NCBI GenBank assembly: GCA_020633465.1
Contig: JACKDN010000009.1
Location: 124,001 to 188,000, forward strand
Length of the DNA stretch: 64,000 nucleotides
Direction of reading: 5' to 3'
Source: Myxococcales bacterium
GTDB lineage: Bacteria; Myxococcota_A; Bradymonadia; UBA7976; UBA1532
The translations under genes were made by a program, and so were the position numbers. The notes under the pieces were generated by a model that was given only the letters and a program-made list of their open reading frames with translations, searched no databases and was not told the DNA's origin. Positions 9,594 to 18,815 of this stretch are shown here, piece by piece. The first letter of the stretch is position 1. Each line of letters begins with the position of its first letter.

Positions 9594-10495
9594 AGCTGGA
9601 GATCCAGGGTGTCACCGCGCGCCAGGAACAGCTCGACGTTGCCGGTGCCGTCGGCGCGCACCAGATCGTCGCGCAGCCGGGCGTCGCGCAGCTTGCGGCG
9701 CAGGCGGGCCAGCCCGACGTCCCAGCGCCGGCGCAGGGTGGCGGTGTCGATCTCGGAGGGCCACAGCTCGCGGGCGACGACCTCCCAGGGCGCCGGCACG
9801 CCCATCGCGGCCAGCTCGCCCAGGATGCGCGCGGGCAGGCCGTCGATGGCGACCGGGGGCGCGGCGCCGCGGTGCACGTGGGCGGTGTGATAGCGGACGA
9901 TCAGGTGCAGGGGTTCGTCGACGCCGCCGCGCTCGAGCGTCACGACCTGGCCCGCCTGGCCCAGCGGCACCTCGACCGCGCGCAGGGTGTGCGCGCCGAG
10001 CGTCAGGGTGCCGCCCGCGCGCAGCGGCGCGCCCGGACCGGCCTCGCCGCGGCGGCGCGCGCGCCAACCGCGACCGTCCGACCAGACCACCGCGTCGGCG
10101 TCCGGGCGGTAGCCCGCCGCGATGGTCGGCCGGGCCCCCGCGCGCAGCGACACGACGCCGTCGAGCACCTGGCGGGCGACGCCCTCGCCCTCGAGGGCCA
10201 GCACCTGCGCGGGCAGCTCGACGGCGGCCACCTCGAGCGCCAGGTCGCGGGCGAGCTCGATGCGCTGACCGGCGGCCAGGGCCAGCTCGGTCAGGGGGCG
10301 GGCGCCGAGGGCGAAGCGGCCGCGCAGCGCGAGCAGCTTCAGGGCGCTGCCGCGCAGGCTGATCATCGCGTGGGCCTCGGAGACGCGGGGATCGTCGAGG
10401 GCGCAGGCGCACGACCAGTGGCGCCCGATCAGATCGCCGGGGCCCAGGTCGCGGCAGGTGTCGTCCGGCAGGCGGAGGCGTACGTAGGCCCGCAT
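9590..10495 (-). CDS. FHA domain protein with C-terminal winged-helix DNA-binding domain
   Basis: This 301-residue cytoplasmic protein starts with an FHA domain (about 5-90): the pattern is IGRHWSCACALDDPRVSEAHA, with the GR and SxxH residues that contact phosphothreonine. A middle region of unclear fold follows. The last 85 residues resemble an OmpR/SARP-type winged helix (PAPWEVVARELWP, then RRRWDVGLARLRRKLRD). FHA-winged-helix proteins of this kind are typical partners of Ser/Thr kinases in myxobacteria. The gene overlaps the kinase start as GTGA, so the two are translated together, and the kinase may phosphorylate this regulator or its ligand (inferred). The ribosome-binding site before ATG 10495 is weak. 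Confidence 0.83.
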   Translation of the reverse strand: MRAYVRLRLPDDTCRDLGPGDLIGRHWSCACALDDPRVSEAHAMISLRGSALKLLALRGRFALGARPLTELALAAGQRIELARDLALEVAAVELPAQVLALEGEGVARQVLDGVVSLRAGARPTIAAGYRPDADAVVWSDGRGWRARRRGEAGPGAPLRAGGTLTLGAHTLRAVEVPLGQAGQVVTLERGGVDEPLHLIVRYHTAHVHRGAAPPVAIDGLPARILGELAAMGVPAPWEVVARELWPSEIDTATLRRRWDVGLARLRRKLRDARLRDDLVRADGTGNVELFLARGDTLDLQL

Positions 10496-10551
10496 CGAGC
10501 CGCACGGTAGCCCGCCCGGACGACCGTGTCAGCGGGATCCTGCCCCCGGTC

Positions 10552-12924
10552 TCACAGCGAGCGGATCATCGAGTTGCCGGTCGACACCTCGAGCTCGACG
10601 ATGCCCACCGCGTCCTGCGCGAACCACAGGTTGCCGGTGCGCGGGTCGAGCCACATGCCGCCCAGGTTCAGCGAGTTGATGCGGATGGGGCCCTCGGCGC
10701 ACAGCGGCATCCAGGGGGCGACCGGATCGGCGCAGTCCTCGAAGATGTCGATGATGTCGGGCACGTCGCCGAAGCGCACCGCGGCGACGGTGGTGGTGTT
10801 GCTCAGGCCGGCGGTCCACATGACCTCGCGCCCGGCGTCCCACACCGTCCAGCGCTCGCCCAGGATGCCCGCCGAGTTGGCGGTGGCGACGGCGCGGCGG
10901 TCGCCGGTCTCGAGGTCGATGGCCAGCAGGGCCTTCTGCTGGGTGCGGAAGGCGTACAGCTCGCCCGCGTGGATCGTGAAGCCCTGCAGGAAGCCGCGCA
11001 GCTCGGGGCCGGCGCCGACCGCCAGGTCGTCGGCGCGCGCGCCCTGGGCGGTGACGAAGGCGCAGGACTGGCCGTCGGCGCCGATGCGGACGACGCCGCG
11101 GCCGTCGCGCACCGTGTTGGCGTAGGCGGCGTAGTAGTTGCCGGCGGCGTCGAGGGCGAAGCCGGCGGTGGTGTACTGGACGGACTGGCCGCTGCGCTCG
11201 AAGTCGCCGGCCGGGCACTGCGCGAAGGCCGGGTCGCCGCCGCGCCACACGAGGGTGCGGTCGCCGGTCGCCGGATCGACGCGGACGACCTCGGGCGCGG
11301 CGACCGCGTCGGCCTCGACCCACGCGTAGAGCGCGCCGTCGGGGCCGCGGCGGACGTCGATGACGAAGCCGAAGGCCGGGCCGGCGCCACGCGTGGCGGG
11401 CTCGAGGTCGCCCGAGATCAGCGTGCGATCGCCCGTGGTCAGATCGACGCGGACGACGGCGCCGCGGCGCACGTCGCCCGGGCCCCAGCCGGCGCCGACG
11501 TAGAGGGCGTCGGCGTCCGCGTCGAGGAAGCCGCCGTTGTAGCGGCCGTTGAAGCGGCCGGCGACCGCGGGGCCGTCGCCGAGGCGGACGCCGGCGTTGG
11601 CGAGGTCCTGCGGGCGGCGGCAGGCCGGGATGCCGCTGACCGGCGTGCGGTTGTCGAGGCAGCGGCAGTCGGCGGGCAGATCCGTGGGCAGATCGAGGTG
11701 CTGCACGAGGATGCAGCTGTCGGCGTAGTAGGGGCTGTCGGGATCGCGCACCGAGCTGAGGCAGGCGCCGTCGCGGCACACCAGGCCGCGGAGGCAGGCC
11801 TCGGTGGTCGGGGGCGCGTCGCAGGCGTCCTGCCGGGTGACGGCGGGCAGGAAGCGGGCGCCGTTCTCGGGATCGACCACGTTGGTGCAGGCCGGCGGCG
11901 TCGTCGGCGTGCACGCGCAGGCGCCGAGGTCGTCGCAGGCGTAGTCCGCCGGGATGCAGGCGAGGCTGTCGGGGGCGTCGGCGCCGCAGGCCGTGCCTGG
12001 GCCGCAGGCCTCGGCGAGGTCCGCGGCCAGGCCGTCGCCGTCGCAGCGCCACAGGTCGGGGCCGGCGCAGTAGACCGCGTCGGCGACGCCGCCGGGGCAG
12101 GCGACGGGCGCGCCGCCCATGCCGGGGTCGCCGCCGACGCCGGGGTCGCCGCCGACGCCGGGGTCGCCACCCATGCCAGGCTCACCGCCGACGCCAGCCG
12201 GCTCACCGCCCACGCCGGGCCCAGCCTGCCGCCGGCGCCGGGCTCAGCGCCAGGCTCACCGCCGCCGCCGCTGCGCCGCCGGCGCGGGCTCGCCGCCGCG
12301 CCGGGCTCGCCGCCCGCGCCGGGCTCACCGCCGGCGCCGGGCTCGCCGCCCGCGCCGGGCTCGCCGCCCGCGCCAGGCGCGCGCCCGCGCCGGGCGCGCC
12401 GCCCGCGCTGGGCGCCCGCCGGCGCCGGGCGCGCCGCCGCGCGGGCGCCGCCCGCGCCGCCAGGCTGCCCGCCCGCGCCGCCAGGCTCGCTGGCCACCGC
12501 CGACGCCGGGCTCACCGCCGCGCCGGGCTCGCCACCCACGCCGCGCTGGCTGCCGACGCCGGGCTCGCCACCCATGCCGGGCTCGCCGCCCGCGCCGGGC
12601 TCGCCGCCGACGCCGGGCTCGCCACCCATGCCGGGCTCGCCGCCCGCGCCGGCTCGCCACCGCGCCAGGCTCGCCACCCACGCCGGGCTCGCCGCCCACG
12701 CCAGGCTCACCGCCCATCCCAGGCTCACCGCCCATCCCAGGCTCACCGCCCATCCCGGGCGCGCCGCCCATCCCGGGCGCCGAGCCGCCCTCGCCCCCGG
12801 CGCCGCTGGAGGCGGCGTCCGGCCGCGCCCCGCCCGCGTCGGCCGCGTCTTCGGCCCCGTCGTCACAGCCCAGCAACGCACCCAGCGCCGCCACCACCAC
12901 CCACCGTCGTCTCCAGAACCGCAT
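10552..12924 (-). CDS. Beta-propeller lipoprotein with Gly-Gly-Glu-Pro-Gly repeat linker, frame broken in the repeat
   Basis: ATG 12924 opens a lipoprotein signal (MRFWRRRWVVVAALGALLGC). A repeat linker of GGEPGM/V/A units begins about 45 residues later. The linker changes frame several times between about 12665 and 12215. The original frame is regained, and 2373 bases is a multiple of three. Downstream lies a Cys-rich segment (about 12100-11650) and then a propeller-like domain to 10552. That domain has repeated blocks such as VVRVDLTTGDRT and VVRVDPATGDRT, as in NHL/SMP-30-type propellers. Probably a surface-exposed or periplasmic sensor or binding protein; no enzyme motif is visible. The frame changes may be real slippage or base-calling errors in the repeats. 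Confidence 0.7.
12110..12790 (-). repeat. 18-bp tandem repeat tract encoding GGEPGx
   Basis: There are roughly thirty imperfect copies of an 18-bp unit (plus-strand consensus GCCGGGCTCGCCGCCCAC) encoding Gly-Gly-Glu-Pro-Gly-Met/Val/Ala. Unit boundaries show single-base losses, for example near 12650 (one G) and 12660 (one C), which move the frame. The tract is the linker of the propeller lipoprotein and a likely site of length variation. Confidence 0.8.
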
Positions 12925-13167
12925 CGCTCCCCCCTCGTCGTCCAGCGCCTCGGCGCCCCGCTCGGGGCGCGCGCCGGCCCCGCCAGCGATTGACTAGCAG
13001 AGGGGCCCCGCCCAGGGCGCCGCCGCGTAAGATCGGTGAAGGACGCGCCTCGCCGTCGGCCCGCACGGCGTTGCGCTCACCGGGCAGGCACGCTAGTTTC
13101 GGGCGCCGCCTGTGCGCCCGTGCGTCGCCGGCGGCGCATTCGTCCTCAACCGGCGGGGGGTCTCGAC

Positions 13168-15027
13168 GTGAGCAAGTGGAGCGCGATGCTGACCGGCGTG
13201 GCCCTGATCGGCGCGGCCACCGCCCTCGTCACCTGCGGCGGGTGCAGCGGCAGCAAGAAGGACGGGGCCCCCAAGGCCGGCAAGACCACCGCCATCGGCA
13301 CGCCGACGCCCGGCTTCGCCGGCGAGACGCCCAAGGGCGCCTACAAGGTCGAGGACATGGACGTCGGCCGCTACGGCGGCCGCCTGGTGCTCGGCATGCC
13401 GGGCAACCCGAAGTCCTTCAACCCGATCCTGGCCAACGACGTCCCCTCGATGGACATCGCCACGCTGCTGTTCGCGACCTGCTACGACTACCACCGGCTG
13501 AAGCAGGAGGACGAGCCGTCGCTGTGCGAGAAGTACGAGCGCTCGGAGGACGGCCTCACCTACACCTTCACCCTGCGCGAGGGCCTGCGCTGGTCGGACG
13601 GCAAGCCGCTGACCACCGACGACTTCGAGTTCAGCTACGGCATCGTCACGAACCCGGACATCGCCAGCTCGGTCAAGGACCTCTTCAAGCAGGGCGTCGG
13701 CGCCGACGGCAAGCCCATCTTCCCCACCTTCGAGAAGATCGACGACCGCGTCTTCCGCTTCAAGCTGACCAGCAAGGACGTGCTGTTCCACGTCAGCGTC
13801 GGCTCGATCTACGTCGTCCCGAAGCACAAGTGGGAGGCGTCGGTGAAGGCGGGCGAGTACGCCAAGCAGATGACCATCCAGATCGATCCGAAGGATCTGG
13901 TCACCTCGGGCCCCTTCGTGCTCAAGAGCTTCCGCGACGCCGAGAGCGTCGTGCTCGAGCGCAACCCGCACTACTGGAAGGTCGACCGGGACGGCAACCG
14001 CCTGCCCTACCTCGACGGGATCATGTTCCTCATCGTGCCCGACTTCAACGCGACGCTGCTGCGCTTCCGCGAGGGCAAGACCGACATGCTGACCGTGCGC
14101 CCCGAGGACTACGAGGCCCTCAAGCGCCGCGAGGCGAAGGCGGATTACGTCGTCAAGGATCTCGGGCCCTCGTTCAGCACGAACTACCTGATGTTCAACC
14201 TCGATCAGCGCAGCGGGAAGGACGGCAAGCCCTTCGTCGATCCGATGAAGCAGAAGTGGTTCCAGAACAAGAACTTCCGCAAGGCCATCAGCCACGCCAT
14301 CGATCGCGAGGGCCTGGTGCGCACGGTGCTCAACGGGCGCGGGCAGCCGCTGTGGTCGTTCTACTCGCCGGCCAACACCAAGTGGTCGGCGGCGGACGTC
14401 GTCGAGAAGTACCCCTACGACCTGGACAAGGCGCGCGCGTACCTGAAGGGCGAGGGCTTCGAGACGCGCGACGGCACGCTCTACGACGCCGACGGCAACA
14501 AGGTGGAGTTCACGATGATCACGAACTCCGAGAACTCCACCCGCATCGCCATGCTGAACGTCATCCAGGACGACCTGAAGAAGCTGGGCATCCAGGCGCA
14601 CATCCGGCCGGTGCCCTTCAACGACGTGGTCAGCTCGATCCGCGACCTGCGCAACTTCGACGCCGTGCTGCTGGGCTGGGGCACCGCCATCCCGCCCGAC
14701 CCCGCGCAGTCGAAGAACGTGATGCTGTCCAGCGGCCGCAGCCACGGCTGGCACCCGCAGCAGGAGAAGCCGGCCACCGAGTGGGAGGCCCGGATGGACG
14801 AGCTGCTGTTCGAGAACATCGGCGTGTACGACTACGCCGAGCGCAAGAAGTACAGCGAGGAGATGATGCGCATCTTCAGCGACCAGCAGCCGCAGATTCA
14901 GCTGGTGGTGGCCAACGCCGCCTTCGCCGCGCGCAAGAACCTGGGCAACTTCAAGCCCTCGGGCCTGCGCCCGGAGCTGTTCTGGAACGCCGAGTCGCTG
15001 TACTTCAAGACCCCCAAGCAGCGCTGA
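13168..15027 (+). CDS. Oligopeptide ABC transporter, substrate-binding lipoprotein (family 5)
   Basis: This 619-residue SBP_bac_5 protein captures peptides or similar solutes outside the inner membrane. The signal peptide ends in a CGGC stretch, so lipid anchoring is likely. Family marks include GGRLVLGMPGNPKSFNP near the start, YTFTLREGLRWSDGKPLTTDDFEFSY, the TSGPFVLKSF and RNPHYWK segments, and FRKAISHAIDREG. It is longer than the usual 530-550 residues. GTG 13168 has a GGGGGG box 7 bases upstream; the open frame further upstream is Arg-rich and unlikely. It is the first gene of a four-gene operon with two permeases and an ATPase. The 243-base gap before it, shared with the divergent lipoprotein, must hold the promoter, but I see no clear element. 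Confidence 0.93.
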   Translation: MSKWSAMLTGVALIGAATALVTCGGCSGSKKDGAPKAGKTTAIGTPTPGFAGETPKGAYKVEDMDVGRYGGRLVLGMPGNPKSFNPILANDVPSMDIATLLFATCYDYHRLKQEDEPSLCEKYERSEDGLTYTFTLREGLRWSDGKPLTTDDFEFSYGIVTNPDIASSVKDLFKQGVGADGKPIFPTFEKIDDRVFRFKLTSKDVLFHVSVGSIYVVPKHKWEASVKAGEYAKQMTIQIDPKDLVTSGPFVLKSFRDAESVVLERNPHYWKVDRDGNRLPYLDGIMFLIVPDFNATLLRFREGKTDMLTVRPEDYEALKRREAKADYVVKDLGPSFSTNYLMFNLDQRSGKDGKPFVDPMKQKWFQNKNFRKAISHAIDREGLVRTVLNGRGQPLWSFYSPANTKWSAADVVEKYPYDLDKARAYLKGEGFETRDGTLYDADGNKVEFTMITNSENSTRIAMLNVIQDDLKKLGIQAHIRPVPFNDVVSSIRDLRNFDAVLLGWGTAIPPDPAQSKNVMLSSGRSHGWHPQQEKPATEWEARMDELLFENIGVYDYAERKKYSEEMMRIFSDQQPQIQLVVANAAFAARKNLGNFKPSGLRPELFWNAESLYFKTPKQR

Positions 15028-15040
15028 CGCCGGCGCCGCC

Positions 15041-16009
15041 ATGTGGACCTACATCGCCCGGCGCTTCCTCGCCGTCCCCCCGCTGCTGCTGGCGGTCAGC
15101 TTCCTGACCTACGCGCTGCTGTACGCCGCGCCCGGGGACTACTTCACCCGGCTGGAGGAGGATCCCAGCGTCACCGCCGAGTACATGGCGCAGCTGCGCA
15201 CGCAGTACGGCCTCGACGGCGGTCTGTTCACGCGCTACTGGCACTGGCTGGTCAACGCGGTGCACTTCGACTTCGGGCACAGCTTCCGCTTCGACGTCCC
15301 GGTCTTCGACCTGATCACCGAGCGCCTGTCGAACACGCTGCTCTTGTCGGTGGCCTCGCTCGTGCTGGCCTGGGGCCTGGCGCTGCCGCTCGGCGTGCTG
15401 GCCGGCGTCCACCAGGGGCGCCTGCTGGACAAGGTGGTGGGCTTCATCTCGTTCTTCGGCCTGTCCATCCCCCGCGTCTTCTTCTCGCTGTTGATGGTGA
15501 TGTTCGCGGCGACCACCAAGTGGTTCCCGGTGGGCGGCATGCGCGACCAGATCTACTGGGACGTGATGACGCCCTGGGAGCAGTTCGTCGACGTCGCCCA
15601 CCACCTGGTGCTGCCGGCCATCGTCATCGGCACCACCCAGACCGCCTCGTACATGCGCCAGATGCGCGCCGAGATGGTCGAGACGCTCAGCAAGGACTTC
15701 GTGCGCACCGCCAAGGCCAAGGGCCTGGCGCACTGGCAGGTGGTCTACAAGCACGCCTTCGGCAACGCGGTGAACCCGCTGATCACCCTCTTCGGCTACA
15801 GCCTGGCGGCCTTGTTGGCGGGCTCGTTCCTGGTCGAGATCGTGTTCGCCTGGCCCGGCCTCGCGCGGCTGACCGTCGACGCCGTCTTCGCCCAGGACGA
15901 GCCGGTGGTGATGGCGTCGGTCATCATGGCGACGACGATGCTGGTGCTGGGCAACCTGGTGGCCGACCTGCTGTTGGCCTTCGTCGACCCCCGCATCCGG
16001 CTGGAGTAG
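15041..16009 (+). CDS. Peptide ABC transporter permease, DppB/OppB type
   Basis: This is a 322-residue inner-membrane permease with about six membrane helices. It has the family start (MWTYIARRFLAVPPLLLAVS), the APGD motif after the first helix, and the EAA-loop pattern ETLSKDFVRTAKAKGL that docks on the ATPase. It ends in LLAFVDPRIRLE, typical of DppB. It lies 13 bases after the binding-protein gene and 4 bases before the second permease. No clear Shine-Dalgarno precedes it, so coupling to the upstream gene is likely. Confidence 0.94.
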   Translation: MWTYIARRFLAVPPLLLAVSFLTYALLYAAPGDYFTRLEEDPSVTAEYMAQLRTQYGLDGGLFTRYWHWLVNAVHFDFGHSFRFDVPVFDLITERLSNTLLLSVASLVLAWGLALPLGVLAGVHQGRLLDKVVGFISFFGLSIPRVFFSLLMVMFAATTKWFPVGGMRDQIYWDVMTPWEQFVDVAHHLVLPAIVIGTTQTASYMRQMRAEMVETLSKDFVRTAKAKGLAHWQVVYKHAFGNAVNPLITLFGYSLAALLAGSFLVEIVFAWPGLARLTVDAVFAQDEPVVMASVIMATTMLVLGNLVADLLLAFVDPRIRLE

Positions 16010-16013
16010 GGCG

Positions 16014-17099
16014 ATGGCGCAGCAGCATCGATCGCCCTGGCAGATCATGTGGGCCAAGCTGCGGGGCAACCGCACCGCCATGGTCGGCCTGGCCGTCCTG
16101 GGCGTGCTGTACCTCGGCGCCCTGTTCGCGGGCTTCATCTCGCCCTACAGCGACACCCACCAGTTCCGCGAGGACAACTGGCACCCGCCGCAGATCGGCC
16201 AGCTGCACCTGTGGGACGACGAGGGCACCTTCCGCGGCCCCTTCGTCTACGCGCAGAACCGCGTCGACGACTTCCTCGCCGAGTACGAGGAGGATCGCAG
16301 CACGGTCGTCGAGATCGACTTCTTCGTGCGCGGCGACAAATACGAGCTGTTCGGCCTGTTCGAGACCGATCTGCACCTGTTCGGCGCGGCCGATCCCGAC
16401 CGCGCCCTGTTCCTGTTCGGCAGCGATCGCTACGGCCGCGACGTCTTCACCCGCATCATGTACGGCAGCCGCATCAGCCTGTCGGTGGGCATCATCGGCA
16501 TCCTGATCAGCATGACCCTGGGCATGTTGATCGGCGGCGTGGCGGGCTACTTCGGCGGCCGGGTCGACTTCGTGCTGATGCGCCTCGTCGAGGTCATCCT
16601 CGCGGTGCCCGGCCTCTACATGATCCTCACCGTGCGGCAGGCCTTCGGGCAGGACATGTCGTCGACGCAGTCCTACTTCATCATGGTGCTGGTGCTGGCC
16701 TTCATCGGCTGGGCCGGCAACGCGCGCGTCATCCGCGGCATGGTGCTGTCGATCAAGGAGAACGAGTACGTCACCGCCGCCGAGGCCCTCGGCCTGCCGC
16801 GCCTGCGCATCATCGCCCGCCACATCCTGCCCAACACGTTGAGCTTCGTGATCGTCACCGCCACGCTCGCGGTGCCCTACTACATCCTGGGCGAGGTGGC
16901 CCTCAGCTTCATCGGCGTGGGCATCCAGGAGCCGGACGCCTCGTGGGGCAACATGCTGCGCGAGGCCCAGAACGTGCGCTACCTGACCGACTACTCGTGG
17001 GTGGTGACCCCGGGCTTCTTCATCTTCTTCGCCGTGATGGCCTTCAACTTCCTCGGTGACGGCCTGCGCGACGCGGCCGATCCGCGCAGCCTGGAGTAG
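16014..17099 (+). CDS. Peptide ABC transporter permease, DppC/OppC type, with enlarged external loop
   Basis: The 361-residue second permease subunit has the OppC N-terminal helix (about 23-43) and the GSDRYGRDVFTRIMYGSRISL motif. Its EAA loop (NEYVTAAEALGLPRLRIIARHILPN) and C-terminal end (NFLGDGLRDAADPR) are also typical. Between the first helix and the GSDRYGRD motif there are about 100 residues, against roughly 40-50 in common family members. The insert is rich in acidic and aromatic residues. Being outside the membrane, it may form an extra cap contacting the binding protein (inferred). It lies 4 bases from each neighbour in the operon. Confidence 0.94.
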   Translation: MAQQHRSPWQIMWAKLRGNRTAMVGLAVLGVLYLGALFAGFISPYSDTHQFREDNWHPPQIGQLHLWDDEGTFRGPFVYAQNRVDDFLAEYEEDRSTVVEIDFFVRGDKYELFGLFETDLHLFGAADPDRALFLFGSDRYGRDVFTRIMYGSRISLSVGIIGILISMTLGMLIGGVAGYFGGRVDFVLMRLVEVILAVPGLYMILTVRQAFGQDMSSTQSYFIMVLVLAFIGWAGNARVIRGMVLSIKENEYVTAAEALGLPRLRIIARHILPNTLSFVIVTATLAVPYYILGEVALSFIGVGIQEPDASWGNMLREAQNVRYLTDYSWVVTPGFFIFFAVMAFNFLGDGLRDAADPRSLE

Positions 17100-17102
17100 C
17101 CC

Positions 17103-18101
17103 GTGGCGCCGCCCATCCTCGAGGTGTCGAACCTGCGCACCTACTTCAAGACGGCGGCGGGCGTCGCGCGCGCGGTCGACGACGTCTCGTTCTCGGTGGC
17201 GCCGGGCGAGACGCTGGGCATCGTCGGCGAGAGCGGCTGCGGCAAGTCGGTCACCAGCCTGTCGATCATGCGGCTGGTGCCCCAGCCCCCGGGCTATCAC
17301 CCGTCGGGGGTCATCCGGTTCGACGGGCAGGATCTGCTGCAGCTGCCCGAGCGCGCCATGCGCAAGCTGCGCGGCGCCGACGTGGCGATGATCTTCCAGG
17401 AGCCGATGACCAGCCTGAACCCCATCTTCCGGGTGGGGTCGCAGATCGGCGAGTCGCTGCGGCAGCACAAGGGGCTGACCCGCAAGGACGCTCGCCTCGA
17501 GGCCATCCGGCTGCTCGAGCGCGTGGGCATCCCCGATCCGTCGAAGCGCGTCGACGACTTCCCGCACCAGATGTCGGGCGGCATGAAGCAGCGCGTGATG
17601 ATCGCCATGGCGCTGGCCTGCAACCCGAAGCTGCTCATCGCCGACGAGCCCACGACGGCCCTCGACGTCACCATCCAGGCCCAGATCCTCGACCTGCTGC
17701 GCGATCTGCAGGCCGAGTTCAACATGGCCATCCTGCTCATCACCCACGATCTGGGCGTCGTCGCCGAGATGGCCCACCGCGTGGTGGTGATGTACGGCGG
17801 GCGCATCGCCGAGCAGGCGCCGGTGGAAGAGCTCTTCGCCGAGCCCCGCCACCCCTACACGCTGGGCCTGTTCCGCTCGCTGCCCGATCTCGACGCGAAG
17901 CGCAGCGACCGCCTCGCGGTCATCCCCGGCATGGTGCCGTCGGCGACGGCCTTCCCGTCGGGCTGCCGCTTCCGCAACCGCTGCGCGTTCGCGACGGACG
18001 CGTGCGCCGAAGAGCTGCCGTCGCTGGTGAAGGTGGGGGCGGTGCACGACGCCGCCTGCATCCACCTCGATCGGGTCGCCGAGGCGCAGGCGGCGGGCTG
18101 A
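17103..18101 (+). CDS. Peptide ABC transporter ATPase, DppD/OppD type
   Basis: The 332-residue ATPase has Walker A (GESGCGKS), the Q-loop (IFQEP), the signature MSGGMKQR and Walker B with LLIADEPTTALD. A C-terminal extension carries Cys in the spacing C-x5-C-x6-C followed by a later Cys. In related DppD proteins these bind an iron-sulfur cluster. GTG 17103 sits 3 bases after the permease stop, with GGAG overlapping that stop. The usual second ATPase (DppF/OppF) is not next to it, and the operon ends here. The subunit either forms a homodimer or pairs with a protein encoded elsewhere. Confidence 0.94.
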   Translation: MAPPILEVSNLRTYFKTAAGVARAVDDVSFSVAPGETLGIVGESGCGKSVTSLSIMRLVPQPPGYHPSGVIRFDGQDLLQLPERAMRKLRGADVAMIFQEPMTSLNPIFRVGSQIGESLRQHKGLTRKDARLEAIRLLERVGIPDPSKRVDDFPHQMSGGMKQRVMIAMALACNPKLLIADEPTTALDVTIQAQILDLLRDLQAEFNMAILLITHDLGVVAEMAHRVVVMYGGRIAEQAPVEELFAEPRHPYTLGLFRSLPDLDAKRSDRLAVIPGMVPSATAFPSGCRFRNRCAFATDACAEELPSLVKVGAVHDAACIHLDRVAEAQAAG

Positions 18102-18108
18102 CGCGGGC

Positions 18109-18130
18109 GGGCGCCCCTGGCTGGGCGCCC
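18109..18130. terminator. Candidate bidirectional hairpin between convergent genes
   Basis: A perfect 8-bp stem (GGGCGCCC on both arms) with a 6-base loop lies between the stop of the ATPase gene and the stop of the convergent acidic protein gene. No T-run is visible on either side, so termination strength is uncertain. Confidence 0.4.
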
Positions 18131-18146
18131 CCCGGCGGGGGTGGAC

Positions 18147-18665
<519 letters not shown>

Positions 18666-18815
18666 GCTGGCTCCTCCGCTGTTTCGCTGGAGTCGGGGTC
18701 ACAGGCGCCCCACGGCGGCCTTATCAGCCATGATGGGGGGCGCGTCAACCTCAAAAACCGACGCCGGCAGCGCGCCGTTTGACACGGTCTCGCGCCGGCG
18801 GCACGCTGCCCCGGC

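Noticed and set aside
12110..12790. Possible CRISPR array in the repeat tract
   Set aside because: Units are 18 bp, directly adjoining, with no spacers of unique sequence, and they encode a protein linker.
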